This document shows, in pieces, positions 16,857 through 23,966 of a DNA stretch of 64,000 bases (position 1 is its first letter; the number at the start of each line of letters is the position of its first letter). The stretch is taken from assembly GCF_004331175.1 (NCBI RefSeq), contig NZ_SJOD01000001.1, forward strand, positions 856,145 through 920,144, written 5' to 3'. Source of the DNA: Acinetobacter sp. ANC 4178. Its GTDB lineage: Bacteria; Pseudomonadota; Gammaproteobacteria; Pseudomonadales; Moraxellaceae. The notes beneath the pieces were generated by a model. It searched no databases and was not told the DNA's origin. It saw only the letters and a list, made by a program, of their open reading frames with translations. The position numbers and the translations under genes are program-made.

Positions 16857-17165
16857 CTATTTAGCGCCACACTTGCCATCAGCAACTTTTTTCTCAGCAC
16901 CACATTTCGCATCTGCTGCTTTCTTGGTTGCACCACATTTACCGTCTGCTGCTTTTTTATCAGCGCCACATTTTGCTTCAGTAGCCTTTTGGTGTTTATG
17001 CATTTTATTTGCACCACACTTAGCTTCGCCACATTTGCCATCAGCCGCTTTACTTGCATGGGTTTCTGTCGCATGCGTAGTTGTTGCTGCGGATACTTGA
17101 GTTACACCAACTACAGATAAAGCTAATAGTGCTGCGACTGATGTGATTGAATTGAGTTTATTCAT
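16857..17165 (-). CDS. hvfA: HvfA-type Cys-repeat RiPP metallophore precursor
   Basis: A 102-residue secreted precursor. Residues 1-26 are a signal peptide (SVAALLALSVVGVTQVSA, cleavage near VSA-A). The rest is low-complexity, rich in K, A, D and G, with all six cysteines (45, 50, 66, 77, 88, 99) in the motif KCG. From C66 on they are spaced exactly 11 residues apart. This is the layout of HvfA/bufferin precursors, whose KCG cysteines are converted by the MNIO enzyme to copper-binding heterocycles. AAGGA lies seven bases before the ATG. The product is probably exported to the periplasm to sequester copper. It is the first gene of the operon, so it should be the most expressed. Confidence 0.88.
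   Translation of the reverse strand: MNKLNSITSVAALLALSVVGVTQVSAATTTHATETHASKAADGKCGEAKCGANKMHKHQKATEAKCGADKKAADGKCGATKKAADAKCGAEKKVADGKCGAK
16860..16973 (-). repeat. Tandem 33-bp repeat in hvfA
   Basis: Residues 65-102 consist of an 11-residue unit, roughly KCGAxKKAADG, read about three and a half times with few changes; at DNA level the period is 33 bases. Copy number could vary by slippage and would change the number of modified cysteines. Confidence 0.85.
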
Positions 17166-17196
17166 TTTTCTATTCCTTTAAGATAATTTCTCGGTT

Positions 17197-17210
17197 TGTA
17201 CTTCGGTACA
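17197..17210 (-). promoter_or_regulatory. Small stem-loop at the predicted hvfA mRNA 5' end
   Basis: TGTAC and GTACA pair around a four-base loop (CGAA on the transcript). It lies at the position where the hvfA transcript should start. It could protect the mRNA or be a repressor half-site pair. Confidence 0.35.
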
Positions 17211-17215
17211 TATGG

Positions 17216-17244
17216 TTAGACGACTTAAACTAACATTTATTACA
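17216..17244 (-). promoter_or_regulatory. Putative ECF promoter of the hvfABC-sigma operon
   Basis: Read on the minus strand: TGTAA (17244-17240), 17 bases, CGTCTAA (17222-17216). Transcription would start near 17209, about 44 bases before the hvfA ATG. It has the same two boxes and the same spacer as the site on the other strand at 17261-17289, which feeds hvfX. CGTC is a frequent ECF-type -10 element. Confidence 0.6.
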
Positions 17245-17260
17245 GTCCAAATAAAAATTA

Positions 17261-17289
17261 TGTAAGAAACACCGTTTTCACCCGACTAA
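17261..17289 (+). promoter_or_regulatory. Putative ECF promoter of hvfX
   Basis: TGTAA (17261-17265), 17 bases, CGACTAA (17283-17289), then about 33 bases to the hvfX ATG. It mirrors the hvfA promoter on the opposite strand, with identical -35 and near-identical -10 boxes. This makes one sigma factor driving both sides the simplest reading. Confidence 0.6.
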
Positions 17290-17322
17290 TGACTATTCAA
17301 TCGTATTCGGTGTGAATTTATC

Positions 17323-17925
17323 ATGAACAACGTTATCTATCTTTTATCAAAAAAATACCAAAAATTTTGTAGTGTCATCAAACATGGTGATGGTATTGCT
17401 GCACTTGCATTCAGGCTTTATTTAGTTCCAATATTCTGGATGGCTGGTACAAATAAGCTTACGCACTTTCAAGATACGGTCGAATGGTTTGGCAATACGG
17501 ATTGGGGCTTAGGTTTACCCTTCCCTGTGATATTGGCCACGCTGGCTACTTCGGCTGAAATTATGGGAGCGATTCTGTTAGCACTAGGTTTATTTACTCG
17601 CTTGATCAGCATTCCACTCATTATCACCATGCTTGTTGCTATCTTTACAGTACATTTACCCAATGGATGGCAAGCGATTGCTGATCCTAATGCGCCATTT
17701 GCTAGCGCTCAGGTGATTGCTTCATCTGAAAAACTAGAAAAGGCGCATCAGATCTTAGAGATGTACGGAAATTATGATTGGTTAACCTCAAGTGGATCAT
17801 TTGTCATCTTAAATAATGGTATTGAGTTTGCAGTAACCTACCTAGTCATGCTCTTGGCATTAATTGTACTTGGCGGTGGACGTTATCTAAGTTTAGATTA
17901 CTGGCTTAAGTATTTTAGATCCTAG
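17323..17925 (+). CDS. hvfX: DoxX-like membrane protein HvfX
   Basis: A 200-residue four-helix membrane protein of the DoxX family, of the kind encoded with HvfABC systems (HvfX). The opening helix AALAFRLYLVPIFWMAGTNK and the core ATSAEIMGAILLALGLFTRL are typical of DoxX; a longer periplasmic or loop segment (about 110-155) precedes the last helix. It faces hvfA across a 157-bp divergent promoter region and shares its promoter motif. Its role is uncertain: perhaps redox or export help for the modified peptide, or copper handling in the membrane. No clear Shine-Dalgarno is seen before the ATG. The 115 bases after it hold nothing I recognise. Confidence 0.8.
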   Translation: MNNVIYLLSKKYQKFCSVIKHGDGIAALAFRLYLVPIFWMAGTNKLTHFQDTVEWFGNTDWGLGLPFPVILATLATSAEIMGAILLALGLFTRLISIPLIITMLVAIFTVHLPNGWQAIADPNAPFASAQVIASSEKLEKAHQILEMYGNYDWLTSSGSFVILNNGIEFAVTYLVMLLALIVLGGGRYLSLDYWLKYFRS

Positions 17926-18040
17926 ACAGATTTGCACATTCTGTTTTTTTTACATCCTGTAAACTTAATCCATTTTCTTTGACGGCACTCAAATCTGTTT
18001 CTAGTGTTGAATCATAATATGTTTGATATTCAATAACTTT

Positions 18041-18229
18041 TTATTCATCTAAACGTCTTAATTTACTCAGCTCATAAACTGCTTTCTTATATTCTAGATA
18101 TGCATTTTCGCTAATGATTACAACCGAATCACGATCTTTACGTGTAATCTTAATAGGATATCCCAACAAAGCTCTTTCAATGACTTGAGAGAATTGAGCA
18201 CGTGCAATTGAATAATTTAATTGATCCAT
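18041..18229 (-). CDS. Phd/YefM-family antitoxin (orphan)
   Basis: A 62-residue protein starting MDQLNYSIARAQFSQVIERA and continuing with PIKITRKDRDSVVIISENAY, the typical Phd/YefM DNA-binding antitoxin fold. The ATG at 18229 has AGGTG upstream; a frame open to 18292 adds an unlikely N-terminus. No complete toxin gene is next to it. The closest candidate, a Fic-type gene upstream, is reduced to a fragment, so the antitoxin seems orphaned. It would bind its own promoter if still functional. Confidence 0.7.
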   Translation of the reverse strand: MDQLNYSIARAQFSQVIERALLGYPIKITRKDRDSVVIISENAYLEYKKAVYELSKLRRLDE

Positions 18230-18344
18230 AAAACACCTTAAATTAAGAATCAAACGAGGCATTACATTTAAGCTATAAAAGTAATGCCTCAATGAAGTTA
18301 AAAATTATATCTGGCTAAAAAATTCAGGCGTGAAAGGTCGCCCT

Positions 18345-18545
18345 CTAAATCCGAAAAAGTTGTTCTTTTGCCATAAGTGTACTCTCCAACCTCATCAATA
18401 TTTGATGTGCTTTAAACAAATGCGATTCTTGATCAGGATTCCAATCTTGAATTTCTTCATATGCTTTTAGGGCATTACGTGCCTCTTGAACTTCTTTCGG
18501 TGGAGCGATAATGGTCTTGCCATTCAGGAGTAATTCATCACCCAT
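18345..18545 (-). pseudogene. Fragment of a Fic-family protein
   Basis: A 66-residue frame with LLLNGKTIIAPPKEVQEARN, ALKAYEEIQDWNP and LFKAHQILM, which matches the linker before the catalytic HxFx(D/E)GN motif of Fic (AMPylase) proteins. The catalytic domain is missing: after HQILMR the sequence diverges and stops. A stop codon also precedes the ATG. It is therefore the middle of a dead Fic gene, cut on one side by IS5-type debris at 18580-18744. It is not expected to be functional. Confidence 0.6.
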
Positions 18546-18579
18546 ACATCTACAAAACCATTCTCAGAAATGGGGGGGT

Positions 18580-18744
18580 AGCTGCATCTGAATAGGTTTA
18601 ATTCCGAACACGTTTGCCTTTTAACTCAGCATACCATTGAGTATTGCAGTCAAACCAGATCGCGAGATTTTCTCGATGAATCAAAGTTTGGTTGTAGATA
18701 GAGCAATTACTCGTACGATAAATTTTAGGTGCTGGCTTATTTAT
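18580..18744 (-). mobile_element. 5' fragment of an IS5-type transposase
   Basis: On the minus strand from 18744 the frame reads NKPAPKIYRTSN, SIYNQTLIHRENLAIWFD and NTQWYAELKGKRVRN. This is the N-terminus of an IS5-family transposase (usual pattern YRTTNWxxYNxALxxRGSLxxWFD). The start codon is ATA instead of ATG. A TAA stands where CAA (Q) is expected, and after it TYSDAA continues in frame. The rest of the gene is gone. The remaining bases up to 18878 show no gene. Confidence 0.7.
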
Positions 18745-18877
18745 CTAAGAATGATATTGCTGAACAATATTTTACAAATAGCTTTGTGTAAAAAAGCCTT
18801 AGATTCTCTAAAAGTTCATATATTTTCTTTTATCACACATAAGCCCTTTGCTTAGGCAGTATAACCCTCCAAACCCA

Positions 18878-20077
18878 CTATGATTTCACTATTTTCATAA
18901 TGGGCTGCCAGACCAATCCGACGAGTGCGACCATGCAGAAAGTCGCACCTGCATAAAATGTAAATGATGCCCCGAGTCGATCCCATAGTAGCCCAGCCAG
19001 TACACTCGCCAGTAACATAGCCAACCCACTGACTAAGTTAAAAAATCCATACGCTGTTCCGTACAAGTCAGCAGGTGCAGTATCCGCAACCATTGTCGCC
19101 AACAAGCCCTGAGTCATCCCCATATGGACACCCCATAAAGCAACACCAGCCAGCACAACTCTCCAGTGATCGTTCATTGCCAACACCAAATCAGCCGCAA
19201 TCAATACAAGCAAACCAAGTGCTAGCAGTATCTTGTGGTTCATTCGGTCAGACAATTTTCCGAATGGATAAGCAGACAAGGCATAGATGATATTCATCGC
19301 TACCATGACCAGCGGTACGAAGGCAATAGGTATGCCTCCTTGGTGCGCACGCAAAACCAGAAATGCCTCGCTAAATCGAGCCAGTGTAAATACTGCACCG
19401 ATGCCCACTACCCACCAATACGAAGTACCCAAACGTTTCAAGTTTTCCCGCTTGATCGGATTAGTGCGTTTAGTGGTCTGCAGGTGTTCTGGTTCTCGTA
19501 CACCGAATAACAACAATGCGACTGCCATCAACCCAGGAATCACTGCTACCCAAAACACAGCGCGGAAATCGTTGGCCCATAGCAACATCAAGCCGACTGC
19601 GAGCAATGGACCAAGAAATGCACCTACAGTATCGAGAGACTGCCGTAAACCGAACGCTGAACCACGTATTTGCGCTGGTACAATGTCAGCTATCAAGGCG
19701 TCACGTGGAGCACCACGAATACCTTTCCCTGCTCGATCCAATAAACGTGCAGTCAACACGAGACCAGTCGTGGATGCCATGGCAAACAACGGTTTAGTGA
19801 ATGCACCCATGGTATAGCCAATCACAGCCAAGCTCTTTCGCTTGCCAAGATAGTCACTAATTGCACCTGAAAATATTTTAATAATGAGTGCAGTAGCTTC
19901 GGCCAGCCCTTCGATCAGACCAATCGCGAAAGCGCTTGCTCCCAGTGTCGTGACGATGAATAGCGGTAGTAGGCTATGGATCATTTCCGACGAAATATCC
20001 ATCAGCATGCTAACGAAACCGAGTACCCATACGCCTGACGGTATTTGCTGCCTAGTACTTTTTTGGGGTATTGTCAT
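18878..20077 (-). CDS. MFS transporter
   Basis: A 12-helix major facilitator superfamily transporter of about 399 residues. The early motif VSMLMDISSEMIHSLLPLFI, the loop GAISDYLGKRKSLAVIGYTM and RLLDRAGKGIRGAPRDALIA place it in a bacterial drug/metabolite efflux subgroup whose members carry the RAGKGIRGAPRDALI signature; the substrate is unknown. The ATG at 20077 leads directly to a short cytoplasmic tail; another in-frame ATG at 20125 adds 16 residues, and neither has a strong ribosome binding site. Its base composition looks richer in G+C than the neighbours, and it is flanked by IS debris, so it was probably acquired. Confidence 0.8.
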   Translation of the reverse strand: MTIPQKSTRQQIPSGVWVLGFVSMLMDISSEMIHSLLPLFIVTTLGASAFAIGLIEGLAEATALIIKIFSGAISDYLGKRKSLAVIGYTMGAFTKPLFAMASTTGLVLTARLLDRAGKGIRGAPRDALIADIVPAQIRGSAFGLRQSLDTVGAFLGPLLAVGLMLLWANDFRAVFWVAVIPGLMAVALLLFGVREPEHLQTTKRTNPIKRENLKRLGTSYWWVVGIGAVFTLARFSEAFLVLRAHQGGIPIAFVPLVMVAMNIIYALSAYPFGKLSDRMNHKILLALGLLVLIAADLVLAMNDHWRVVLAGVALWGVHMGMTQGLLATMVADTAPADLYGTAYGFFNLVSGLAMLLASVLAGLLWDRLGASFTFYAGATFCMVALVGLVWQPIMKIVKS

Positions 20078-20200
20078 AGTCAATTCATCCGGCAGTATCA
20101 ATAGACCATAATTGGAGACCGACACCCGCGTTAATCTATATTAAAAATGACTGGTTAAAATCTTAGAGGTTGTCCACTCATAATGTTCTCTCCTCTGCAA

Positions 20201-20242
20201 AAAGAATAGATAATATTTGTCTAGGAGAATGGTGGCAGCCCA
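20201..20242 (+). repeat. IS-derived repeat, copy 2
   Basis: Partner of 14191-14232, same orientation, sharing ATATTTGTCTAGGAG. It directly abuts the truncated 5' end of the following gene (open frame from 20251), so the IS event probably removed that gene's start. Confidence 0.6.
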
Positions 20243-20298
20243 ATATATAACTAAAGAGTGTCTACAAAACTGGTGACTATTCAGATGCATGTAAATAC

Positions 20299-20850
20299 AT
20301 GACCTTTTGCTTAAAGAATGAGGAAAGCATCCTCAAAACATATACCGAAAAACATAAAGAAATTGAAATTGAGCTACATCAAAACGGTATTACCAATACC
20401 CGTATCGCCCTCTGTCATGCCCAAGTGTCGGCCATGATTGATGCCATTGCGGAGCACGTCTTTAAAGATGCAATCGATTTATCTGACATCTGTGATGCCA
20501 AAAGATATTTAGAAGGTATGGCCATGCGACGTATTGAAGAAATTGCAGCCGATCACCCATTTGTTCAACAGTTTTGGGATGCCTTTGAATATATTAATAG
20601 TATTCGTGGTACCAGCTTCCAATTGAACCATTACGCAACTACAGATTCGCAGATCGCCATCAACCTGAACGAAGTTTATAAAGTTGCTGCACGTAATTAT
20701 CAGGCTCTACCTGAGATCAATGAAATGCGAAATTTATTAAAAACAAGCAAACGCTACAAATTCATCGAGGCAAACAAAACAGTCCGATCATCTCACAACC
20801 TGCCGATGAAAGTAACGCTATCCAAGGCTACAGCAATCAACCAAGCATAA
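20299..20850 (+). CDS. Probably truncated and frameshifted gene, perhaps phage-derived
   Basis: A frame of 183 residues with no certain family. The segments CDAKRYLEGMAMRRIEEIAA and HPFVQQFWDAFEYINSI remind me of C-terminal parts of replication proteins of Acinetobacter prophages and plasmid-like elements, but this is only a memory-based impression. The frame is open upstream without a start (SVYKTGDYSDACKYM, from about 20251) up to an IS-derived repeat, so the 5' end is lost. Near 20780 the reading frame seems to shift: the other frame continues with EDRIVKCWIFTNPNQIKQSG to a stop at 20951. I think it is a pseudogene. Confidence 0.5.
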   Translation: MTFCLKNEESILKTYTEKHKEIEIELHQNGITNTRIALCHAQVSAMIDAIAEHVFKDAIDLSDICDAKRYLEGMAMRRIEEIAADHPFVQQFWDAFEYINSIRGTSFQLNHYATTDSQIAINLNEVYKVAARNYQALPEINEMRNLLKTSKRYKFIEANKTVRSSHNLPMKVTLSKATAINQA

Positions 20851-20919
20851 AAGAAGACCGTATCGTCAAATGTTGGATTTTCACCAATCCAAATCAAATT
20901 AAACAATCAGGATATAAAA

Positions 20920-21003
20920 ATGAATATGACGCAGGCCACAATCATAATTAGCGCATCAAGCTTCTGCGGTGCAATTTATTTTTTTACTGAAACTTTAAAT
21001 TAA
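20920..21003 (+). CDS. Possible 27-residue membrane peptide
   Basis: ATG at 20920 to TAA at 21001 encodes MNMTQATIIISASSFCGAIY plus seven residues, with one hydrophobic stretch. It lies 14 bp before the HTH gene on the same strand and may be a leader-type small ORF of the element. It overlaps the shifted tail of the preceding gene, which argues for caution. Confidence 0.3.
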   Translation: MNMTQATIIISASSFCGAIYFFTETLN

Positions 21004-21017
21004 TAAGGAAAACTAAA

Positions 21018-21206
21018 ATGAACGATACTTCATATAAGATCGTAAAATGGTACTCAATGAGACAAGTAGCTGCTGAATTAGGTATAGCGGTCAATACATT
21101 TAAAAAACACTATTTGGAGAAATACCCACCTGATCGATCATCAGATAAGTATAAAGGATGGACTGAAACTTCCTTGAATAAGATCAAAAAAGAAATAGGC
21201 GCTTAA
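21018..21206 (+). CDS. Small HTH protein of an integrated element
   Basis: A 62-residue protein with a helix-turn-helix: YSMRQVAAELGIAVNTFKKH. It is of the size of excisionase/AlpA-like regulators of integrative elements. AAGGA lies about ten bases before the ATG. Its stop codon overlaps the end of the convergent FRG-domain gene by four bases. Its likely role is control of excision or of element genes; I cannot name a precise family. Confidence 0.6.
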   Translation: MNDTSYKIVKWYSMRQVAAELGIAVNTFKKHYLEKYPPDRSSDKYKGWTETSLNKIKKEIGA

Positions 21207-22138
21207 AGCGCCTTTATCTTTTGCATTAGCAACCAATCATTGCAAGAAATTGCTGCACCATTAGCTCCACCAAAAAGCTTTGCTCCATCAAACCCATAAG
21301 ATGAACAATAATGCACAACATTTGTGGCTATTTGTAAATCAATACAAATTTTTAATAGTGCTCTTGAACGCTTATTCGAATACAAAATTTGTTCAATTGT
21401 TTTGGGTTCATAATTCATAAAATTAACAAATTGAGAGTTAAATTCTCGAACAACTGTAAAACAACCCGCTTGACGGCTTAGATGTTTATTGTGACTAGAC
21501 GGAACTTCAACTAAATCTATTTCTTTAATATTTACTGCTTGCTCTACATTTAAAACCCATAGTGAAAAAGTCCTTTTTTTGGCTTCATCACTTTTTATCT
21601 CTAATGTGTCATACATTCGAATTGCTTCTATTGAAGCAAAATACAAGGCTACTAATGGTTGATAACTCCAATCTAAAAGTCGTGTTGGAACACCATAATG
21701 CTGTGCAAAAGCAAGTAATTCAAAGTCATTTTCATCAAATTTAAACCCACCATTTTCATTAAAACTTTGAAAATAGTCATCACGCCTTTTGTTTCTACGT
21801 GCTAAAGAGTCTCCTGGAATACTAATCTCACTGTGATCGCAATAATATTCAAAAGTGTCAATAATATGTTTTTCAAAGGATAGAAACTTACTAAAAAGTC
21901 GCTCTTTATTTATCCTAAATAAACTTGGTTCTAATATCCATGATGAATTCGCTTGCCCTCTAAAAATACAAAAATTGTTTAAATTTAAGTCTGTCAGAAG
22001 TGATTCATCCTCCTCCATTAAACTCAAACAGTTATTCTTGTCAGGCCTAATAAGCTCAACTAAATCATCAATATCATCAACATATATTTCAATATATCCG
22101 TTTTCTTCAGAAATCTTATATTTACTGCTATCAAACAT
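21203..22138 (-). CDS. FRG-domain protein coupled to the integrase
   Basis: A 311-residue protein with an FRG domain: CIFRGQANSSWILEPSLFR (the FRG motif itself), then ELLAFAQHYGVPTRLLDWSY and LVALYFAS, the family's conserved H-x-G-x-x-T-R-x-L-D-W block. The C-terminus (GANGAAISCNDW) ends the domain. The biochemical activity is unknown; FRG genes are common on mobile elements and near defence genes. The ATG lies inside the last codons of the integrase gene (8-bp overlap), so the two share an mRNA. A defence or addiction role is possible but not shown. Confidence 0.8.
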   Translation of the reverse strand: MFDSSKYKISEENGYIEIYVDDIDDLVELIRPDKNNCLSLMEEDESLLTDLNLNNFCIFRGQANSSWILEPSLFRINKERLFSKFLSFEKHIIDTFEYYCDHSEISIPGDSLARRNKRRDDYFQSFNENGGFKFDENDFELLAFAQHYGVPTRLLDWSYQPLVALYFASIEAIRMYDTLEIKSDEAKKRTFSLWVLNVEQAVNIKEIDLVEVPSSHNKHLSRQAGCFTVVREFNSQFVNFMNYEPKTIEQILYSNKRSRALLKICIDLQIATNVVHYCSSYGFDGAKLFGGANGAAISCNDWLLMQKIKAL

Positions 22139-23288
22139 TTGAATTTACCCAATTATTTGCTTCATTTGCATACCAGTTCATTAATTCAACACGTTCTGGC
22201 CAGTATTCAGCTCTGTTATAAATCTTGCTCGTTTTATCTGCTTTTGTCGTTTTGTTTACATGTGCAATTTGATAATCAATCACTTCCGCTCTAAACAGCT
22301 TACTTTCATTTGCATGGGTAGAAAATAGCGTCCTAAATCCATGCGTGACCATCTCGTTTGCATAACCGTTTCTTTTAATGACAGCCAAAGGCGTTTCAGA
22401 AGTCATGTGCTTCCAAGGCTCACGTGTATGTTTGAAAATAAAGCCGTCATCACTCCGGGTGTGAAATAAAGCCATGAATAAATCATAAACTTGAGGTGAT
22501 AAAGGAACCATTAATTCCTTTCGTCGTTTCATACGATATGCTGGAATTAGCCACACTTTATTTTCAAAATCAATTTCACCAGAATCCCATCTCGCTTTTA
22601 AGAGCTCACTGATTCGAGTACCAGTAAAGCAAGCCAGTTTTAAAACAACTTTAGTAATTGGGAACGCATTACATTGTTCTAAACGTCTAAAGAACTCAGG
22701 CATTTCACTTGCAGGTAAGCACGGATAACTTTGAACCTCATGCTCAGGTATAAGCTCCCCGACTAAAATACATGGGTTCTTTTCTGTATAACCTGATGCG
22801 ATCGCAAAATTAAAAACTGCATTGAGTAAACGCAGACAACGTGTGGCAGTTTCGAGTGTGCCTTTGTCCACAATTTCTTTTACTTTGGACGAAACCTGAA
22901 AACGAGTGATTTCATCTAAAGGTAACTCTAAAAAATCTTCTGTGATGTAGTCCAAACGGTATTTAACTGTGCTGATATATTTTTCACTAGACCACTGCGG
23001 ACTCATTAATTCAAACCATTCATCACACACTTGTTTTAAATGATGGGAGAGTTTTGATTTACCTGAAACCTCGGCTTTATAGTCCCGTGCAATTTTTCTT
23101 ATTTCTTTACAGCCTACTTCAGGATATTCACCTAGTTGTTTCCTTGTCTGTTTTCCTTCAATACGATATGAAAGCACCCATTTCTTTTTCCCAGTAGGAA
23201 AAACTTCAATAGAAAGCCCTTCCCCATCCGCCATTGAATATCGCTTTTCTTTTGGTTTAAGACTTTTAACTTGGATGTCTGTAAGCAT
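22131..23288 (-). CDS. P4-type tyrosine integrase
   Basis: A 385-residue tyrosine recombinase with an N-terminal arm-binding DUF4102 domain (SMADGEGLSIEVFPTGKKKW) and a catalytic domain carrying the first Arg in FTGTRISELLKARW, the H-x-x-R in THGFRTLFSTHAN, a second His in IAHVNK and the nucleophile Tyr in SKIYNRAEYW. It starts 192 bp from the 3' end of ssrA, a favourite integration site of this class. It looks intact. It probably put in the element that extends to its left, at least to about 20.25 kb. Confidence 0.9.
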   Translation of the reverse strand: MLTDIQVKSLKPKEKRYSMADGEGLSIEVFPTGKKKWVLSYRIEGKQTRKQLGEYPEVGCKEIRKIARDYKAEVSGKSKLSHHLKQVCDEWFELMSPQWSSEKYISTVKYRLDYITEDFLELPLDEITRFQVSSKVKEIVDKGTLETATRCLRLLNAVFNFAIASGYTEKNPCILVGELIPEHEVQSYPCLPASEMPEFFRRLEQCNAFPITKVVLKLACFTGTRISELLKARWDSGEIDFENKVWLIPAYRMKRRKELMVPLSPQVYDLFMALFHTRSDDGFIFKHTREPWKHMTSETPLAVIKRNGYANEMVTHGFRTLFSTHANESKLFRAEVIDYQIAHVNKTTKADKTSKIYNRAEYWPERVELMNWYANEANNWVNSNV

Positions 23289-23479
23289 TCTTGTTGTTAC
23301 ACGCGTGTCACTCTTGTGTCACAAGTATATTTGATAGAAAGCAATTATCAATGACTTACAATAATAGATGCTGATAAACAACAGGCAGAAAAAAAGTCCT
23401 GATTTATTGCTAAACCAAGGCTTTTATTCAATTTTTTGATTAAATTTGATCATTAGCGATCGTCTTTAATCAGGAATTT

Positions 23480-23515
23480 TGGTGGAGGTGGCGGGAGTTG
23501 AACCCGCGTCCGCCA
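23480..23515 (-). other. Probable attachment site in the 3' end of ssrA
   Basis: The tRNA-like 3' end of tmRNA (T-arm and CCA end) faces the P4-type integrase. Elements of this type recombine here. I looked for a second copy of the T-arm sequence to the left (14-23 kb) and found none, so the other end is either lost or too diverged to see. Confidence 0.4.
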
Positions 23516-23838
23516 GCACTACGCTCGAGAATACTACATGCTTAGATATCGTCTATTGTTTTAACTCTTTGTGACCCGACGAACAGGGTACAAATCGCGA
23601 TCCTCTTAATTTAGTACAAAACCCCGAGGCTTGATTTTATACGGACTTGTGTGCGTGCGCTTCAGTCGGACTCTCTAACCACAAGTATTCGGAGAGGCGG
23701 ACAAGCTGCCCTTAGGCAGCTAGAGCGTATGATTCGTCGTTTGCGACTAAAAAATGCAAATTTGATTTACGAGAGAAAATGCGCTCTCGACATGCATCTA
23801 TGAGTTTCATCACCAGCGTCGAAGCCAGAAACACCCCC
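23480..23838 (-). ncRNA. ssrA: tmRNA
   Basis: Transfer-messenger RNA of about 359 bases, read on the minus strand from GGGGGTGTTTCTGGC (5' end 23838) to the tRNA-like end with TTCAACTCCCGCCACC and terminal CCA (23480). The tag-coding part reads ANDESYALAA followed by TAA, close to E. coli ANDENYALAA. It rescues ribosomes stalled on broken mRNAs and marks the products for proteolysis. The 3' end is intact although an integrase gene lies beside it, as expected if the element carried a copy of the tRNA-like end. Confidence 0.95.
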
Positions 23839-23966
23839 AAAGTATGTCGCAATCATAACATAAATATCGAAAATTACGAGGTAATTTCACAGTATTTACA
23901 GAAGTGACTGCGTTCTATTACATTATTGCGGTAATCTTTCATATTTCAAGAGTTAAAAATAAAAAC

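Noticed and set aside
16873..17100. 75-codon plus-strand frame opposite hvfA
   Set aside because: A shadow of the repeated Cys codons; hvfA on the minus strand has signal peptide and operon context.
19287..19817. 176-codon plus-strand frame opposite the MFS transporter
   Set aside because: Antisense shadow in G+C-richer DNA; the minus-strand MFS has full motifs.
18546..20300. Second attachment-site copy of the ssrA 3' end
   Set aside because: I looked for the T-arm sequence and found only a short chance match (GGTGGCAGCCC near 20231), too weak to count.
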